Positions 17,795 through 25,635 of a DNA stretch of 64,000 nucleotides are shown here, in pieces (positions within the stretch are counted from its first letter, which is position 1; the number at the start of each line of letters is the position of its first letter). Below the pieces are notes generated by a model. It ran no database searches, had not been told where the DNA came from, and saw nothing but the letters and a program-made list of their open reading frames with translations. Source of the stretch: Paraflavitalea soli (lineage in GTDB: Bacteria; Bacteroidota; Bacteroidia; Chitinophagales; Chitinophagaceae); contig NZ_CP032157.1 of the NCBI RefSeq assembly GCF_003555545.1, positions 8,188,546-8,252,545 of the forward strand, read 5' to 3'. The position numbers and the translations under genes were made by a program.

Positions 17795-18499
17795 GTGAAA
17801 AGTCAAATTTACCAGTTCGTATCCTACTTCACGATCATCATGTCTTTCGTGCCTGCGGTGATCGTAATGCTTAAAAAACTTTGGCAGGCAACTCCTTTCC
17901 AATACTTTGCCATCTACTGGTTCATCAACGGGCTTGTGAATACTATGTTTGTGATAGAAGGCCTGCCCAAAAAATTCATAGAAGTGACCAGCGTGATCTA
18001 CAATTCCCTCGATATTCCCATGATGGTAGGCATCATTTACCTCTCAGCCTTCTCTATCGCTTTGAAGAAGTTCATTCGTATCGGCCTCGTGGTCTTCATA
18101 CTGTTTGAATTATTTTGCCTTATCCAGGGAGGTTTTAAATATGCTGCATTGAAATATGTGCTGGGTGTGGGACTATTGTTCCTGATGACCATCATCATCT
18201 GGCAGATCTCTCTCTACCTCCAGCAAGTGGTGCATGTAACCCGTGAAAAAGCTTTGCTCCTCATACATGGCGCTTTGTTGTTTCAGTACGGTACTTATAT
18301 CGTCGTCTATATTTTTGATTACTTCATTGTTGATGTAGCCGATGGCATCGACAAATTCCTGATCTACTATATCTCCACTATCATATCCATCAGTATCGGC
18401 AGCAGCGGATTGCTGCTGAAGGGCCTGCAGAAATTGCCCTCTACAACCGCCATCAGAAGGTCTTTCTGGGCTGAATCACAGGAAAGGCCTGTAAGGTAA
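17795..18499 (+). CDS. Hypothetical seven-helix membrane protein
   Basis: I do not recognise this family by name. The 234-residue protein is almost entirely hydrophobic with about seven membrane helices, for example FTIIMSFVPAVIVMLKKL, YFAIYWFINGLVNTMFVIEG, MVGIIYLSAFSIAL and FLIYYISTIISISIGSS, and a short charged C-terminal tail (RRSFWAESQERPVR). Similar seven-helix proteins of about this size are common and uncharacterised in Chitinophagaceae. The start is the GTG at 17795 (MKSQIYQFVSYF); no ATG is available upstream. It stands alone between the divergent peptidase gene and a convergent transglutaminase-like gene. Confidence 0.75.
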   Translation: MKSQIYQFVSYFTIIMSFVPAVIVMLKKLWQATPFQYFAIYWFINGLVNTMFVIEGLPKKFIEVTSVIYNSLDIPMMVGIIYLSAFSIALKKFIRIGLVVFILFELFCLIQGGFKYAALKYVLGVGLLFLMTIIIWQISLYLQQVVHVTREKALLLIHGALLFQYGTYIVVYIFDYFIVDVADGIDKFLIYYISTIISISIGSSGLLLKGLQKLPSTTAIRRSFWAESQERPVR

Positions 18500-18540
18500 C
18501 AATCATTAAAAGTTAATTGGAAGAATCCTGCCGGTATTCC

Positions 18541-19461
18541 TCAGAGGTCGATGATCGCATAGGCCTTTTCACTCAGGTAAGGACCGCCGGGATGTTTGGC
18601 CGTGTAATCCATGTTGATCCAATACTGCCCATTTTGCTCATGGTAGTAAATATTGTCAATGGGCCGGTCGCCAAAGAGGTATATGATGGCCTGCTGCAGG
18701 CGGTCGAAGGCTTTCTTATCACCCGCATACATTTCAGGATAAAGGTGCCCTTCCGAAAGCACCATGCGGCAATGCGCCCCAATAGCCTTGAGTGATGATA
18801 CCATCAGGATCGTATGGTCGTCACAATCACCACCCAATCCATTCAGGATCGTCTCGCGGGCCGTAGCAAAATACTCATCCCGCTCCGAATCCGGCACATA
18901 CTTAAAGTGCGTATTGATGTACTTGAAAAGAGAGAGATGCCTTACCACAGGCCCATACTTCGTATGATATTCATCAAAGCTTTCCAGTGAATGCTGTACC
19001 GCAAAGTTCCGTACTATGGAGTCCTTGAAGTCAACCTTCGATTGCAGTATTTTGATCGTCTTTGTAAGCGGGCCGTCAAAGATACCCGGCGTGAGCACCA
19101 GGTCAGTCTCTTTCTGGCCATTACGGCCCCAGTTGTTTTCCACCATCGTTCTGTAATCAGTGACCATATGGCTGAAACCATACCCGTTGGTGAGCTGGTT
19201 GTATAACAGTACAAGAATACAGAGGGCAACGGCTGGTATGAGGAGAAAACGGAATATCCGTAATACCAGCCAGGTGGCCAGGCCCGCCAGGATCACCGAT
19301 ACAGCCAGGTCTAGGTTCCAGTCGCCTACCATCAGCGGTGGAATATAGCGGTTGATGAGCGGGGCCAGGGGCAATACGGTAAGTACGCTGACAATGATCA
19401 GCAACACCTTACGTATTTTTACATATTTATCATCATTGAAGTTCATACCTGTAGCATCCAT
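18541..19461 (-). CDS. Membrane-anchored transglutaminase-like protein
   Basis: A 306-residue protein with two or three N-terminal membrane helices (VLLIIVSVLTVLPLAPLI and LATWLVLRIFRFLLIPAVALCIL) and a C-terminal domain of the transglutaminase-like fold. The catalytic triad is visible as Cys in GLGGDCDDHTILMVSSLKAIG, His in EGHLYPEMY and Asp in YWINMDYTAKHPGG. Such domains act as peptidases or amide-exchange enzymes on peptides or cell-wall substrates. The domain's side of the membrane is not certain. The ATG at 19461 (MDATGMNFNDD) was used; the ATG at 19446 (MNFNDDKYVK) is equally possible. The gene is single and ends 41 bases from the convergent membrane-protein gene. Confidence 0.78.
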   Translation of the reverse strand: MDATGMNFNDDKYVKIRKVLLIIVSVLTVLPLAPLINRYIPPLMVGDWNLDLAVSVILAGLATWLVLRIFRFLLIPAVALCILVLLYNQLTNGYGFSHMVTDYRTMVENNWGRNGQKETDLVLTPGIFDGPLTKTIKILQSKVDFKDSIVRNFAVQHSLESFDEYHTKYGPVVRHLSLFKYINTHFKYVPDSERDEYFATARETILNGLGGDCDDHTILMVSSLKAIGAHCRMVLSEGHLYPEMYAGDKKAFDRLQQAIIYLFGDRPIDNIYYHEQNGQYWINMDYTAKHPGGPYLSEKAYAIIDL

Positions 19462-19701
19462 TTGTCCACGTAAAATTGTACCAAGTTTACACACTCCTGC
19501 TTCACGGGTAGTATGGCTAAACAGGTCGGTTTAAGAAAAGGTTCGTTAGCGTATACAGTACACCCTGAATTTATACATTTTTACGTTAACCAGAACATAA
19601 TATTGTGGTGGCCTTGCTGGAAATAAAGTACTGACTGTAGTGACTATAAGTGGAAAGATGTAGTGGGGGCTGGCCGGGAAAGTAGAATAGCGGGAAAAAT
19701 G

Positions 19702-19745
19702 ATAAACCGGCTCCGGGTAGTCTGGGCTTCCGGGAGCCGGTTTAT
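19702..19745 (-). terminator. Terminator of the small acidic-protein gene
   Basis: ATAAACCGGCTCC at 19702-19714 pairs perfectly with GGAGCCGGTTTAT at 19733-19745. On the minus strand it runs into a T-rich tract. It lies immediately after the stop codon of the 94-residue gene. Confidence 0.75.
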
Positions 19746-19749
19746 ATTA

Positions 19750-20034
19750 CTAGTCGTCATCTTCTTCGTAATAGGCGTCCTGATTATCATTGTAAACAGA
19801 TTCCCATTCCTTCACTTTGTCATCACTCAGCAGCTCCAGTATATCGAAGATGGGGTCGGTTTTCTTCTTCCATTCCAATACCGGCACCTCCGCATAATTG
19901 GTCACATACAGGCAATAATCTGTATCTACCGTTACTTTGATCAGCGATACAGGACTTTCTTCTTTTTCCTGTATCAGGTAATAACAACCAGACTCTAATA
20001 ATGCATACGAATACATACAATCTCCCTCCACCAT
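19750..20034 (-). CDS. Small acidic hypothetical protein (94 aa)
   Basis: I do not recognise a family. The protein opens MVEGDCMYSYALLESGCYYLIQ, has a beta-rich middle (VSLIKVTVDTDYCLYVTNY) and finishes with a strongly acidic helix and tail (DKVKEWESVYNDNQDAYYEEDDD). There is no signal peptide or membrane helix, so it is probably cytoplasmic. It is a real gene rather than a chance frame because a strong terminator follows it directly and its composition is protein-like throughout. The upstream gap 20035-20442 holds promoters for it and for the GAPDH gene, plus an imperfect G+C-rich dyad near 20210-20235, and no other gene that I can support. Confidence 0.65.
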   Translation of the reverse strand: MVEGDCMYSYALLESGCYYLIQEKEESPVSLIKVTVDTDYCLYVTNYAEVPVLEWKKKTDPIFDILELLSDDKVKEWESVYNDNQDAYYEEDDD

Positions 20035-20442
20035 TTTAGTTAAGTGTTTTAATAAGAAACTTAATCGGTTATAGTAAGTAACAACCCTGCCTTGCAGGCA
20101 TACTTTTTCAAAGGCAAATGAACCTGGTAGAATTTAATGGATGTAGCGGGGGTTGGTTTGGTAGAATTCTGATAGGTTGGTAAGGCCAAATTTAGGATAA
20201 TAATGGTAATCGCCGGGCCGGGGATTCGGCCGGGCGTAAAATTTTTACCGAAGCTTAATAATTGAACCAATTTTGTATTGATTTATAATTACTTATAAAT
20301 TGTGTATTAAATCATAAATGTCCGGTTTACCGGATCCAGCGGGTCCAAAACCTTCCAGATCACCCAAATTTGGCCCCAAAACAGGGGAGGGATTATTATC
20401 CGCTTCTTTGCGATATTTGCAGCATTTTTAAAACCTGAGCAT

Positions 20443-21438
20443 ATGCGTATTGCGATTAATGGAATGGGAAGAATTGGCCGTTTGCTATTCAGAAGACTGG
20501 TAGGGCATGAAGCGATAGAGCTGGTGGCTATTAATGATATTATGGAGCCGGATAACCTGGCCTACCTGCTGAAATATGATTCCGTATACGGCACTTTCCC
20601 TGACCCGATCACTTTACAAGATGATGACAGGTTGCTGGTAAATGGCCAATCCATCGCTGTCCTGCAGGAGCCCGATCCGATCAAACTGCCCTGGAAAGCC
20701 CTGGGAGTGGATGTCGTGCTCGAATGCTCAGGACGCTTTACCAGCAGGGCCGGCGCTTCTGCCCACCTGGCCGTCGGCGCCAAAAAAGTACTGCTGTCGA
20801 CCACCGGATCACCGGAAATACCCCTCATGATCTATGGGTTCAACCAGCACCTCCTGACACCCGAAACGGATATTATTTCACCGGGCGGTTGCATGACCAA
20901 CTGCTCCACCCATATCCTCTACCTCCTCAATTCCATCGGTATTGAATCTGCCCACATCAATGTATTGCATTCCTATACTTCCCGCCAGGGCATTGTGGAT
21001 GCCCAGCACAAACAGTTCCGCCGGGGAAGAGCCGCTGCTGAATCCATCATCCCCGTGGAAATAGACCTGGCCCATTCTTTGGAAAACCTGTTCTCGGTAT
21101 TGCAGAACAGGATTGCCGCCGTATCCACCCGCGTACCCGTGGCCAACGGCGCCCTGGCCGATTTTACCATTCAGTTGAAACAGCCTACCACGGCTATGGA
21201 GATCAACCAGCTTTTCCGCACAGCCGCCGCTAAGGAATACAAAGGCATTCTTGATTATACCGAAGAACAATTGGTATCCCTCGATATCAAGGGCAATACC
21301 CACTCCTGTATTGTGGATGGCACCCTCACTTCTGTAGTAGGCAATCATGTGAAGCTCATTACCTGGTTTGATAATGAGTTTGGCTACACCAGCCGTATGC
21401 TCGATTGGCTCCTTTACTGGAAACGTGTGTTGGGTTAA
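20443..21438 (+). CDS. Glyceraldehyde-3-phosphate dehydrogenase family protein, divergent, Epd-like
   Basis: A 331-residue NAD(P)-dependent phosphorylating aldehyde dehydrogenase. The Rossmann start is RIAINGMGRIGRLLFRRLVG. The catalytic pair Cys150 and His176 are in place, but the usual SNASCTTN box reads SPGGCMTN and HAYTGDQ reads HSYTSRQ. The C-terminal half (SIIPVEIDLAH, HSCIVDGTLTSVVGNHVK, WFDNEFGYTSRMLDW) resembles erythrose-4-phosphate dehydrogenase (Epd) more than glycolytic GapA, which has STGAAKA here. It could therefore serve pyridoxal-phosphate synthesis or be an alternative GAPDH. GATATTTG at 20412-20419 is a near-match to the -7 box. Enzyme class is certain; the physiological substrate is not. 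Confidence 0.88.
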   Translation: MRIAINGMGRIGRLLFRRLVGHEAIELVAINDIMEPDNLAYLLKYDSVYGTFPDPITLQDDDRLLVNGQSIAVLQEPDPIKLPWKALGVDVVLECSGRFTSRAGASAHLAVGAKKVLLSTTGSPEIPLMIYGFNQHLLTPETDIISPGGCMTNCSTHILYLLNSIGIESAHINVLHSYTSRQGIVDAQHKQFRRGRAAAESIIPVEIDLAHSLENLFSVLQNRIAAVSTRVPVANGALADFTIQLKQPTTAMEINQLFRTAAAKEYKGILDYTEEQLVSLDIKGNTHSCIVDGTLTSVVGNHVKLITWFDNEFGYTSRMLDWLLYWKRVLG

Positions 21439-21552
21439 ATGAGAAAGAATAATATGTAAGGTGCTCCACAATTTTTTTGAAGTATACCGTTATGTGTATG
21501 CGTTAATATCCTGTGGAAAACCAAGCGTTTATTCACCTCTAAATCTAACCCA

Positions 21553-22143
21553 ATGAAGAAGTTAACCAACCTGCTGTTGGCCGCTATGGTCATGTCCCTA
21601 TCTGTGCATGCACAATTCAGGATCGATAAAGATCCATCGCCCGGCTTTATCAAAGCTGTAGAAACCATCCTGGGAGATTTCCCTTACAATTACCGGCATA
21701 TTACAGGCGACCTGGTAGAGGCTACCGGCGACTGGCACCAATATGCATCTACGGTAAGTTTGCCAGGCTCTGAAGCCTGCCTCGTAGGTCTTTATCATTC
21801 CGAGCTCGACACTACTGCCAGCTGGCAGGCCCTCATGTTCCGGAGCGAGACCTTTGGTAAAGCTGCTTCTGCTTACAAGCGCCTGTACCAGCAACTGAAA
21901 CTATGTAAACTACGCATGGTGGATGGTACTGTCTATTACCTCGATGGTGATTATGAAGAAGCCTCCGAGGACGTGGACTTCACCACCAGCGCACTCAGGA
22001 TCGAAACCGCTGATGAGCGCTTCCGGGAATTCCACATTGAACTGGAACTGCTGTACAAGCTCGACGAGTGGGTAGTGAATGTCAACATGGTGAGCAAGAA
22101 AAAGGATAGCGAAATGCGCCCCGATTGGATGACCGGCAAATAA
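21553..22143 (+). CDS. Secreted hypothetical protein (196 aa)
   Basis: No named family is recognised. A signal peptide (MKKLTNLLLAAMVMSLSVHAQ) precedes about 175 residues with a mixed alpha/beta pattern: a helix SPGFIKAVETILGDFPYNY, strands DWHQYASTVSLPGSEACLVGLYH, and a second half KLRMVDGTVYYLDGDYEEASE continuing into DVDFTTSALRIET. Proteins of this type, with a conserved F-I-K-A-V-E-x-I-L-x-D-F start, occur in Chitinophagaceae as uncharacterised exported proteins. It follows the GAPDH gene by 114 bases with no terminator obvious between, so cotranscription is possible. A strong terminator follows. Confidence 0.7.
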   Translation: MKKLTNLLLAAMVMSLSVHAQFRIDKDPSPGFIKAVETILGDFPYNYRHITGDLVEATGDWHQYASTVSLPGSEACLVGLYHSELDTTASWQALMFRSETFGKAASAYKRLYQQLKLCKLRMVDGTVYYLDGDYEEASEDVDFTTSALRIETADERFREFHIELELLYKLDEWVVNVNMVSKKKDSEMRPDWMTGK

Positions 22144-22199
22144 CCCAACAATACCAAATAACCTGGGGTTGACGCACCCCTATGCTTATGTTACCTGAT

Positions 22200-22233
22200 A
22201 GCAAAAGCCGCCTGTTGTGAGGCGGCTTTTGCT
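22200..22233 (+). terminator. Intrinsic terminator after the secreted hypothetical gene
   Basis: A 14-bp perfect stem, AGCAAAAGCCGCCT / AGGCGGCTTTTGCT, with loop GTTGTG. It can also act on the minus strand for the convergent cupin gene. Confidence 0.85.
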
Positions 22234-22284
22234 TTATATCCTTTGCCGGTCGCACGCATTCAATGCGGTGACCGCAGTTACGTT

Positions 22285-22605
22285 TTAATCAACCCTGTAA
22301 TCATCCCTCACAGGGGAGAAGGCGTCCAGTACCCGACAGTCGGTCAATGCAATGGCGCTGTGTGGTACATTGCCGGGTATCACATGGGTCATACCTTGCG
22401 TAAGTACCATCTTTTCTCCGCCGATCACCATTTCCAGTTCTCCTTCCAGTATGAAAGTTACCTGTTCGTGCGGGTGCTTATGCTCGGGCAGCGGGCTGCC
22501 TTTTTTGATATCCACTATAGACAAAGTGAGCTTGTCGCCATGCACAAAGCGTCCGAAATAACCGGGTACGATCTCTTTTCCTTTAATATCATTGAGGTGT
22601 TGCAT
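22285..22605 (-). CDS. Cupin-domain protein
   Basis: A 106-residue single-domain cupin. Metal-binding motif 1 is PEHKHPHEQVTFILEGELEM and motif 2 is HVIPGNVPHSAIA. The fold supports many roles (sugar isomerase, dioxygenase, ligand sensor), so function cannot be assigned. The ATG at 22605 (MQHLNDIKGKEIVPG) was preferred because the upstream in-frame start would lie inside the preceding gene, which stops at 22640. It directly follows the ATP-grasp-like gene on the same strand with a 34-base gap and is probably cotranscribed with it. Confidence 0.88.
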   Translation of the reverse strand: MQHLNDIKGKEIVPGYFGRFVHGDKLTLSIVDIKKGSPLPEHKHPHEQVTFILEGELEMVIGGEKMVLTQGMTHVIPGNVPHSAIALTDCRVLDAFSPVRDDYRVD

Positions 22606-22639
22606 ACAGGTATGTTTGAAGTAGTGATCAGCTGCAGGT

Positions 22640-23833
22640 CTAATGTTCAAAATAGCACACACTGCCGCCTACCCATTCCTTGTCCTTATTGTAGTCTACA
22701 CCGATCATTTTGCCTTTGCTCAACCTCGCCAGGTTGATAGCGGGGCGGGGTCTGTCCCAGCCATCCTTCCACAGGTACATAATGCGTATCTCCACTTTGG
22801 CCGGTACATCGGGCGTAGGGATTACCTCGGCGTATTTCACCTTCCGTTGCAGTATCCAGTTCTCCGGGTCCTTTGTATTGGTAATGTGTTCCGGTGTTAC
22901 GTCGATTACCACCCCCTGTCCTGCAAAAGAGAACAATGGCTTCAATACATAATTTTCCAGGTCTGCCGGCACCTGTTTCAGTTCATTTAAGAACCAGGTG
23001 GCCGGTACATAAGGGTGACGGATAAAGGGAAGTGTGAATTTACTGATGCGGTAAAACCAATTGGGGTGCGGCACCCATTCTACTTCCAGGTCCTGTGTAA
23101 TATCCACAAATTTGCCTAGCGAAGCTTTTTGCGCCCGCAGGTCATCAAAGATCATGCGGTTATAAATGCGCTTTACCTGCGTTTGCTGCCCGTCTTTCAG
23201 GTAATAGAGTTTTTTCCCTTCCTGTATCAGGTCTGTAATACAAACAGGTTCAATGCCCAGGTATTCTTGGGTACAATAGAAATCAATCTTTGTCTTTTGT
23301 TCATGCGGCTTTATCTCCAGCAGGATCACATTTTCTACCGGCAGATCGCCCATGATCACTTCCTTCAATTGTTGGAGGTAGCTGTCATGGTTCAGGCCAT
23401 TGAGGTATTGCGAATAATTGTCCGGTACCGGGAAGTATTGCCGCATCAGGTCGGGGTACCAGGCCTGAAAGCCAAACAGGGTAGGGAAGCCCTGCATTTC
23501 TATCAGTTGCGGTTCCAATACGCCTTCCTCATTGGCGCAAACACCAAAGTCAAAAGCGATCATATGCGCATGCCCATTCTCATTCGGCACTCTTTCCGCC
23601 ACCGGTATGGAACGCTCGGTAATGGTCTTAAAAGAAGGGTCCGTGATCACATCGATGATGCTTTCACAGGCATCAAACATTTTCTGTGCAAACGCCTTGT
23701 CGGCAAATACAGGTGTTTCTGCCAGGCGGAATTCAATGGCGCCGGGATATTTACTGTTGAGGGCTTTCAGAAAGGCATTAAACTGCTCAACCTTGAAGGT
23801 TTCGTTATACACTTTGCGCAGCTCGGGTACCAT
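22640..23833 (-). CDS. ATP-grasp-like protein, first amidoligase block
   Basis: A 397-residue cytoplasmic protein. I infer an ATP-grasp-like ligase fold from a lysine-containing ATP-site segment (ENYVLKPLFSFAGQGVVIDV) near residue 290, the late metal/nucleotide segment VEIRIMYLWKDG and the closing INLARLSKGKMIGVDYN. The N-terminal part contains EPQLIEMQGFPTLFGFQAWYPDL, which may be a substrate site. It is conserved among Bacteroidota as a hypothetical protein as far as I recall; no reaction is known to me. Neighbours on the same strand are a class I glutamine amidotransferase upstream and a cupin downstream, and a second ATP-grasp gene with a GCS2 ligase lies 9 kb away. A family A repeat separates it from the amidotransferase. 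Confidence 0.7.
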   Translation of the reverse strand: MVPELRKVYNETFKVEQFNAFLKALNSKYPGAIEFRLAETPVFADKAFAQKMFDACESIIDVITDPSFKTITERSIPVAERVPNENGHAHMIAFDFGVCANEEGVLEPQLIEMQGFPTLFGFQAWYPDLMRQYFPVPDNYSQYLNGLNHDSYLQQLKEVIMGDLPVENVILLEIKPHEQKTKIDFYCTQEYLGIEPVCITDLIQEGKKLYYLKDGQQTQVKRIYNRMIFDDLRAQKASLGKFVDITQDLEVEWVPHPNWFYRISKFTLPFIRHPYVPATWFLNELKQVPADLENYVLKPLFSFAGQGVVIDVTPEHITNTKDPENWILQRKVKYAEVIPTPDVPAKVEIRIMYLWKDGWDRPRPAINLARLSKGKMIGVDYNKDKEWVGGSVCYFEH

Positions 23834-23866
23834 AGCAGGTGAGTTTTAAGGGAAGATACGAATTTT

Positions 23867-23907
23867 AAGCTACGAGCCGTGAGCTACGAGCCACGAGCGA
23901 ATACAGC
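23867..23907. repeat. Family A heptamer element, copy 2
   Basis: Five consecutive 7-mers, AAGCTAC, GAGCCGT, GAGCTAC, GAGCCAC and GAGCGAA, run into TACAGC, giving the AATACA core shared with the other family A copies. Only one arm is present here. Confidence 0.75.
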
Positions 23908-23927
23908 TTTTACTTCGATAGCGGATC

Positions 23928-24767
23928 TCAGGCTTCTACTGTTACGAGGTGCTCAATAGATTGGTGGAGAAAATTAGGGATCACATGGGAGTTCGTATGC
24001 CCGATCTTGTCCGGGTCATTGAGCTGCTCGATCATGGATTGCCATTTCTCAAAACCATGGCTTTCGATCACCGTGTGCTTTTTATCTTCCCGCTGCAGGT
24101 ACATGCTCATACCGGAGGCATCCGCTTCCGGGTGAAATTGGGTGCCGATCATGTACTCATTGAACCGGATGGCCATAATGGCCCTTTCCAGCGGTATATG
24201 GGGACGTTCTTTTTCGATGGCCAATAAGGAGGCGCCCAGTTTGCGTAATTGTTTGGTATCCGGTTGTATCACCTGGTAATCCCGGCTGTCTACTGCATAG
24301 AAGGGATCGTGCAGGCCGGCAAATACCGGTTCTTCCCGCCCCGTATCCAGCATGTGCACCGGAAATACACCAAAAGCCGTAGACCTTCTTTTGGCTACCT
24401 GCGCTACTTTAAAATAACGGCAGGCCAGCTGGAAGGAATGGCAAATAAATAATACGCTTTTTTTAACGGGGTTGTGTGCTGCGTTGTTGTAGGCTTCAAT
24501 AGTTGCTAACCAATTGAAATACTGGGTTTCCCACACGCTGCCCTCACTATCCAGGGGTGACCCCGGGCCGCCACTGGAGATATACATGTCATACGAGAGA
24601 TCAGGCAGCTCATTTTTAAGCCGTACATCAAATTCATCCCAACTGATATTGAGCTGGTGCGCGTCCCCATATTGGGTTAACAATTCCCGGATACAGCGCA
24701 TGCCCTGATTGGGCTGGCCTTCATAGAGATCGAGAATAGCTATATGTATCTGTTTCTTATCGCTCAT
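23928..24767 (-). CDS. Class I glutamine amidotransferase-like protein
   Basis: A 279-residue GATase-1 fold protein. The probable triad is Cys in LFICHSFQLACRYF (the nucleophile elbow, here CHS rather than the common CLG), with His and Glu in IGTQFHPEADASG. SSGGPGSPLD is the conserved oxyanion-side loop. Canonical members hydrolyse glutamine to supply ammonia to a synthetase; in this setting the likely partner is an ATP-grasp or GCS2 ligase encoded nearby. The C-terminal 60 residues are outside the core fold. The ATG at 24767 (MSDKKQIHIAILDLYEG) was chosen; upstream in-frame starts give atypical N-termini. Role is inferred from neighbours. Confidence 0.85.
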   Translation of the reverse strand: MSDKKQIHIAILDLYEGQPNQGMRCIRELLTQYGDAHQLNISWDEFDVRLKNELPDLSYDMYISSGGPGSPLDSEGSVWETQYFNWLATIEAYNNAAHNPVKKSVLFICHSFQLACRYFKVAQVAKRRSTAFGVFPVHMLDTGREEPVFAGLHDPFYAVDSRDYQVIQPDTKQLRKLGASLLAIEKERPHIPLERAIMAIRFNEYMIGTQFHPEADASGMSMYLQREDKKHTVIESHGFEKWQSMIEQLNDPDKIGHTNSHVIPNFLHQSIEHLVTVEA

Positions 24768-24847
24768 ATACATGCCTGCAAACATAAGGATTTTTGCTGT
24801 TTTGTCTATGGCAGGCATTATCAATAACAGGAGGCGAAACTATCAGT

Positions 24848-25516
24848 TTATTTTCCCAACGCTTTTAACATTTGCTCTGCAACGAGTTGGTTACCCTTTT
24901 CGTTGAGGTGCACGCCATCCGTGGTGAGTATATTTCTGTCTTTGTTCTCTGGATTATTGGCCAGGTTATAATCCAGGAAAGCTTTGCGGAGATCAATCAG
25001 GTCTACATTGTTCTTTTGTGCAATCTGGCGGATGATATTAGCGTATTTATTAAGATCGCCATCCAATTCATTGCTGAAGTCTGTTTTTTCGCCAATAGCA
25101 GCCGGCGTACAGATCAATACCTTGATATTTTTGGCTTGCAGTTTTTTGATGATCGCATTGTAGAACTTCTCAAACTTATCGGCATCCGTACCGGTACCGG
25201 ACGTCTTTTTATGCCACACATCATTTACGCCTACCCATATCACCACCGTATTGGGATCCTTTGCCAGCACATCCTCTTCCATCCGCAAATAAAGATCATA
25301 CACTTTATTGCCGCCAATACCAGCACCAATAAGCTCATACTGCTCCTGCACGCCTTTCTGCTTGTACATATCACCCAATACTGTAATATAGCCGCCGGGT
25401 TTTACACCAGCCTGGGTGATAGAATCACCAAAGAATACAATGCGCTGTTTTTTCTGGGGAATAGTAAAAGCCATAAGAATGTTGAAGAATACAGTAAGAA
25501 TGATCAGTTTTTTCAT
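24848..25516 (-). CDS. Secreted SGNH/GDSL-family hydrolase
   Basis: A 222-residue esterase-like enzyme with a signal peptide (KKLIILTVFFNILMAFTIPQ). The four SGNH blocks are present: Ser in VFFGDSITQ, Gly in GAGIGGNK, Asn in IWVGVNDVWH, and Asp/His in TTDGVHLNEKG. Family members deacetylate sugars or hydrolyse lipids and sialate esters; this one resembles lysophospholipase L1-like and rhamnogalacturonan acetylesterase-like proteins, and the substrate is unknown. It follows the amidohydrolase and amidase genes on the same strand but is separated from them by a 120-base gap full of heptamer repeats. Confidence 0.92.
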   Translation of the reverse strand: MKKLIILTVFFNILMAFTIPQKKQRIVFFGDSITQAGVKPGGYITVLGDMYKQKGVQEQYELIGAGIGGNKVYDLYLRMEEDVLAKDPNTVVIWVGVNDVWHKKTSGTGTDADKFEKFYNAIIKKLQAKNIKVLICTPAAIGEKTDFSNELDGDLNKYANIIRQIAQKNNVDLIDLRKAFLDYNLANNPENKDRNILTTDGVHLNEKGNQLVAEQMLKALGK

Positions 25517-25544
25517 ATGTGGGAAGACTTAGAAGTCAAATATA

Positions 25545-25572
25545 GAATACAGAATCCAGAATACGGAATACG
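25545..25572. repeat. Heptamer array (word GAATACG)
   Basis: Four exact 7-nt periods: GAATACA, GAATCCA, GAATACG, GAATACG. Confidence 0.8.
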
Positions 25573-25582
25573 AAAGTTCGAA

Positions 25583-25624
25583 GTCTGAGGTCTGACTTCA
25601 GACTTCTGACCTCTGAACTCTGAC
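25583..25624. repeat. Heptamer array (word TTCTGAC), partly self-complementary
   Basis: Six 7-nt periods: GTCTGAG, GTCTGAC, TTCAGAC, TTCTGAC, CTCTGAA, CTCTGAC. Within it GAAGTCTGA (25580-25588) and TCAGACTTC (25598-25606) are inverted copies able to form a hairpin. It lies ten bases from the GAATACG array but is unrelated to it in sequence. Confidence 0.8.
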
Positions 25625-25635
25625 CTCCTGTTTCG

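Noticed and set aside
20061-20270. Minus-strand frame of 69 codons upstream of the 94-residue protein
   Set aside because: No ribosome-binding site or recognisable motif, and it lies in the promoter region between divergent genes.
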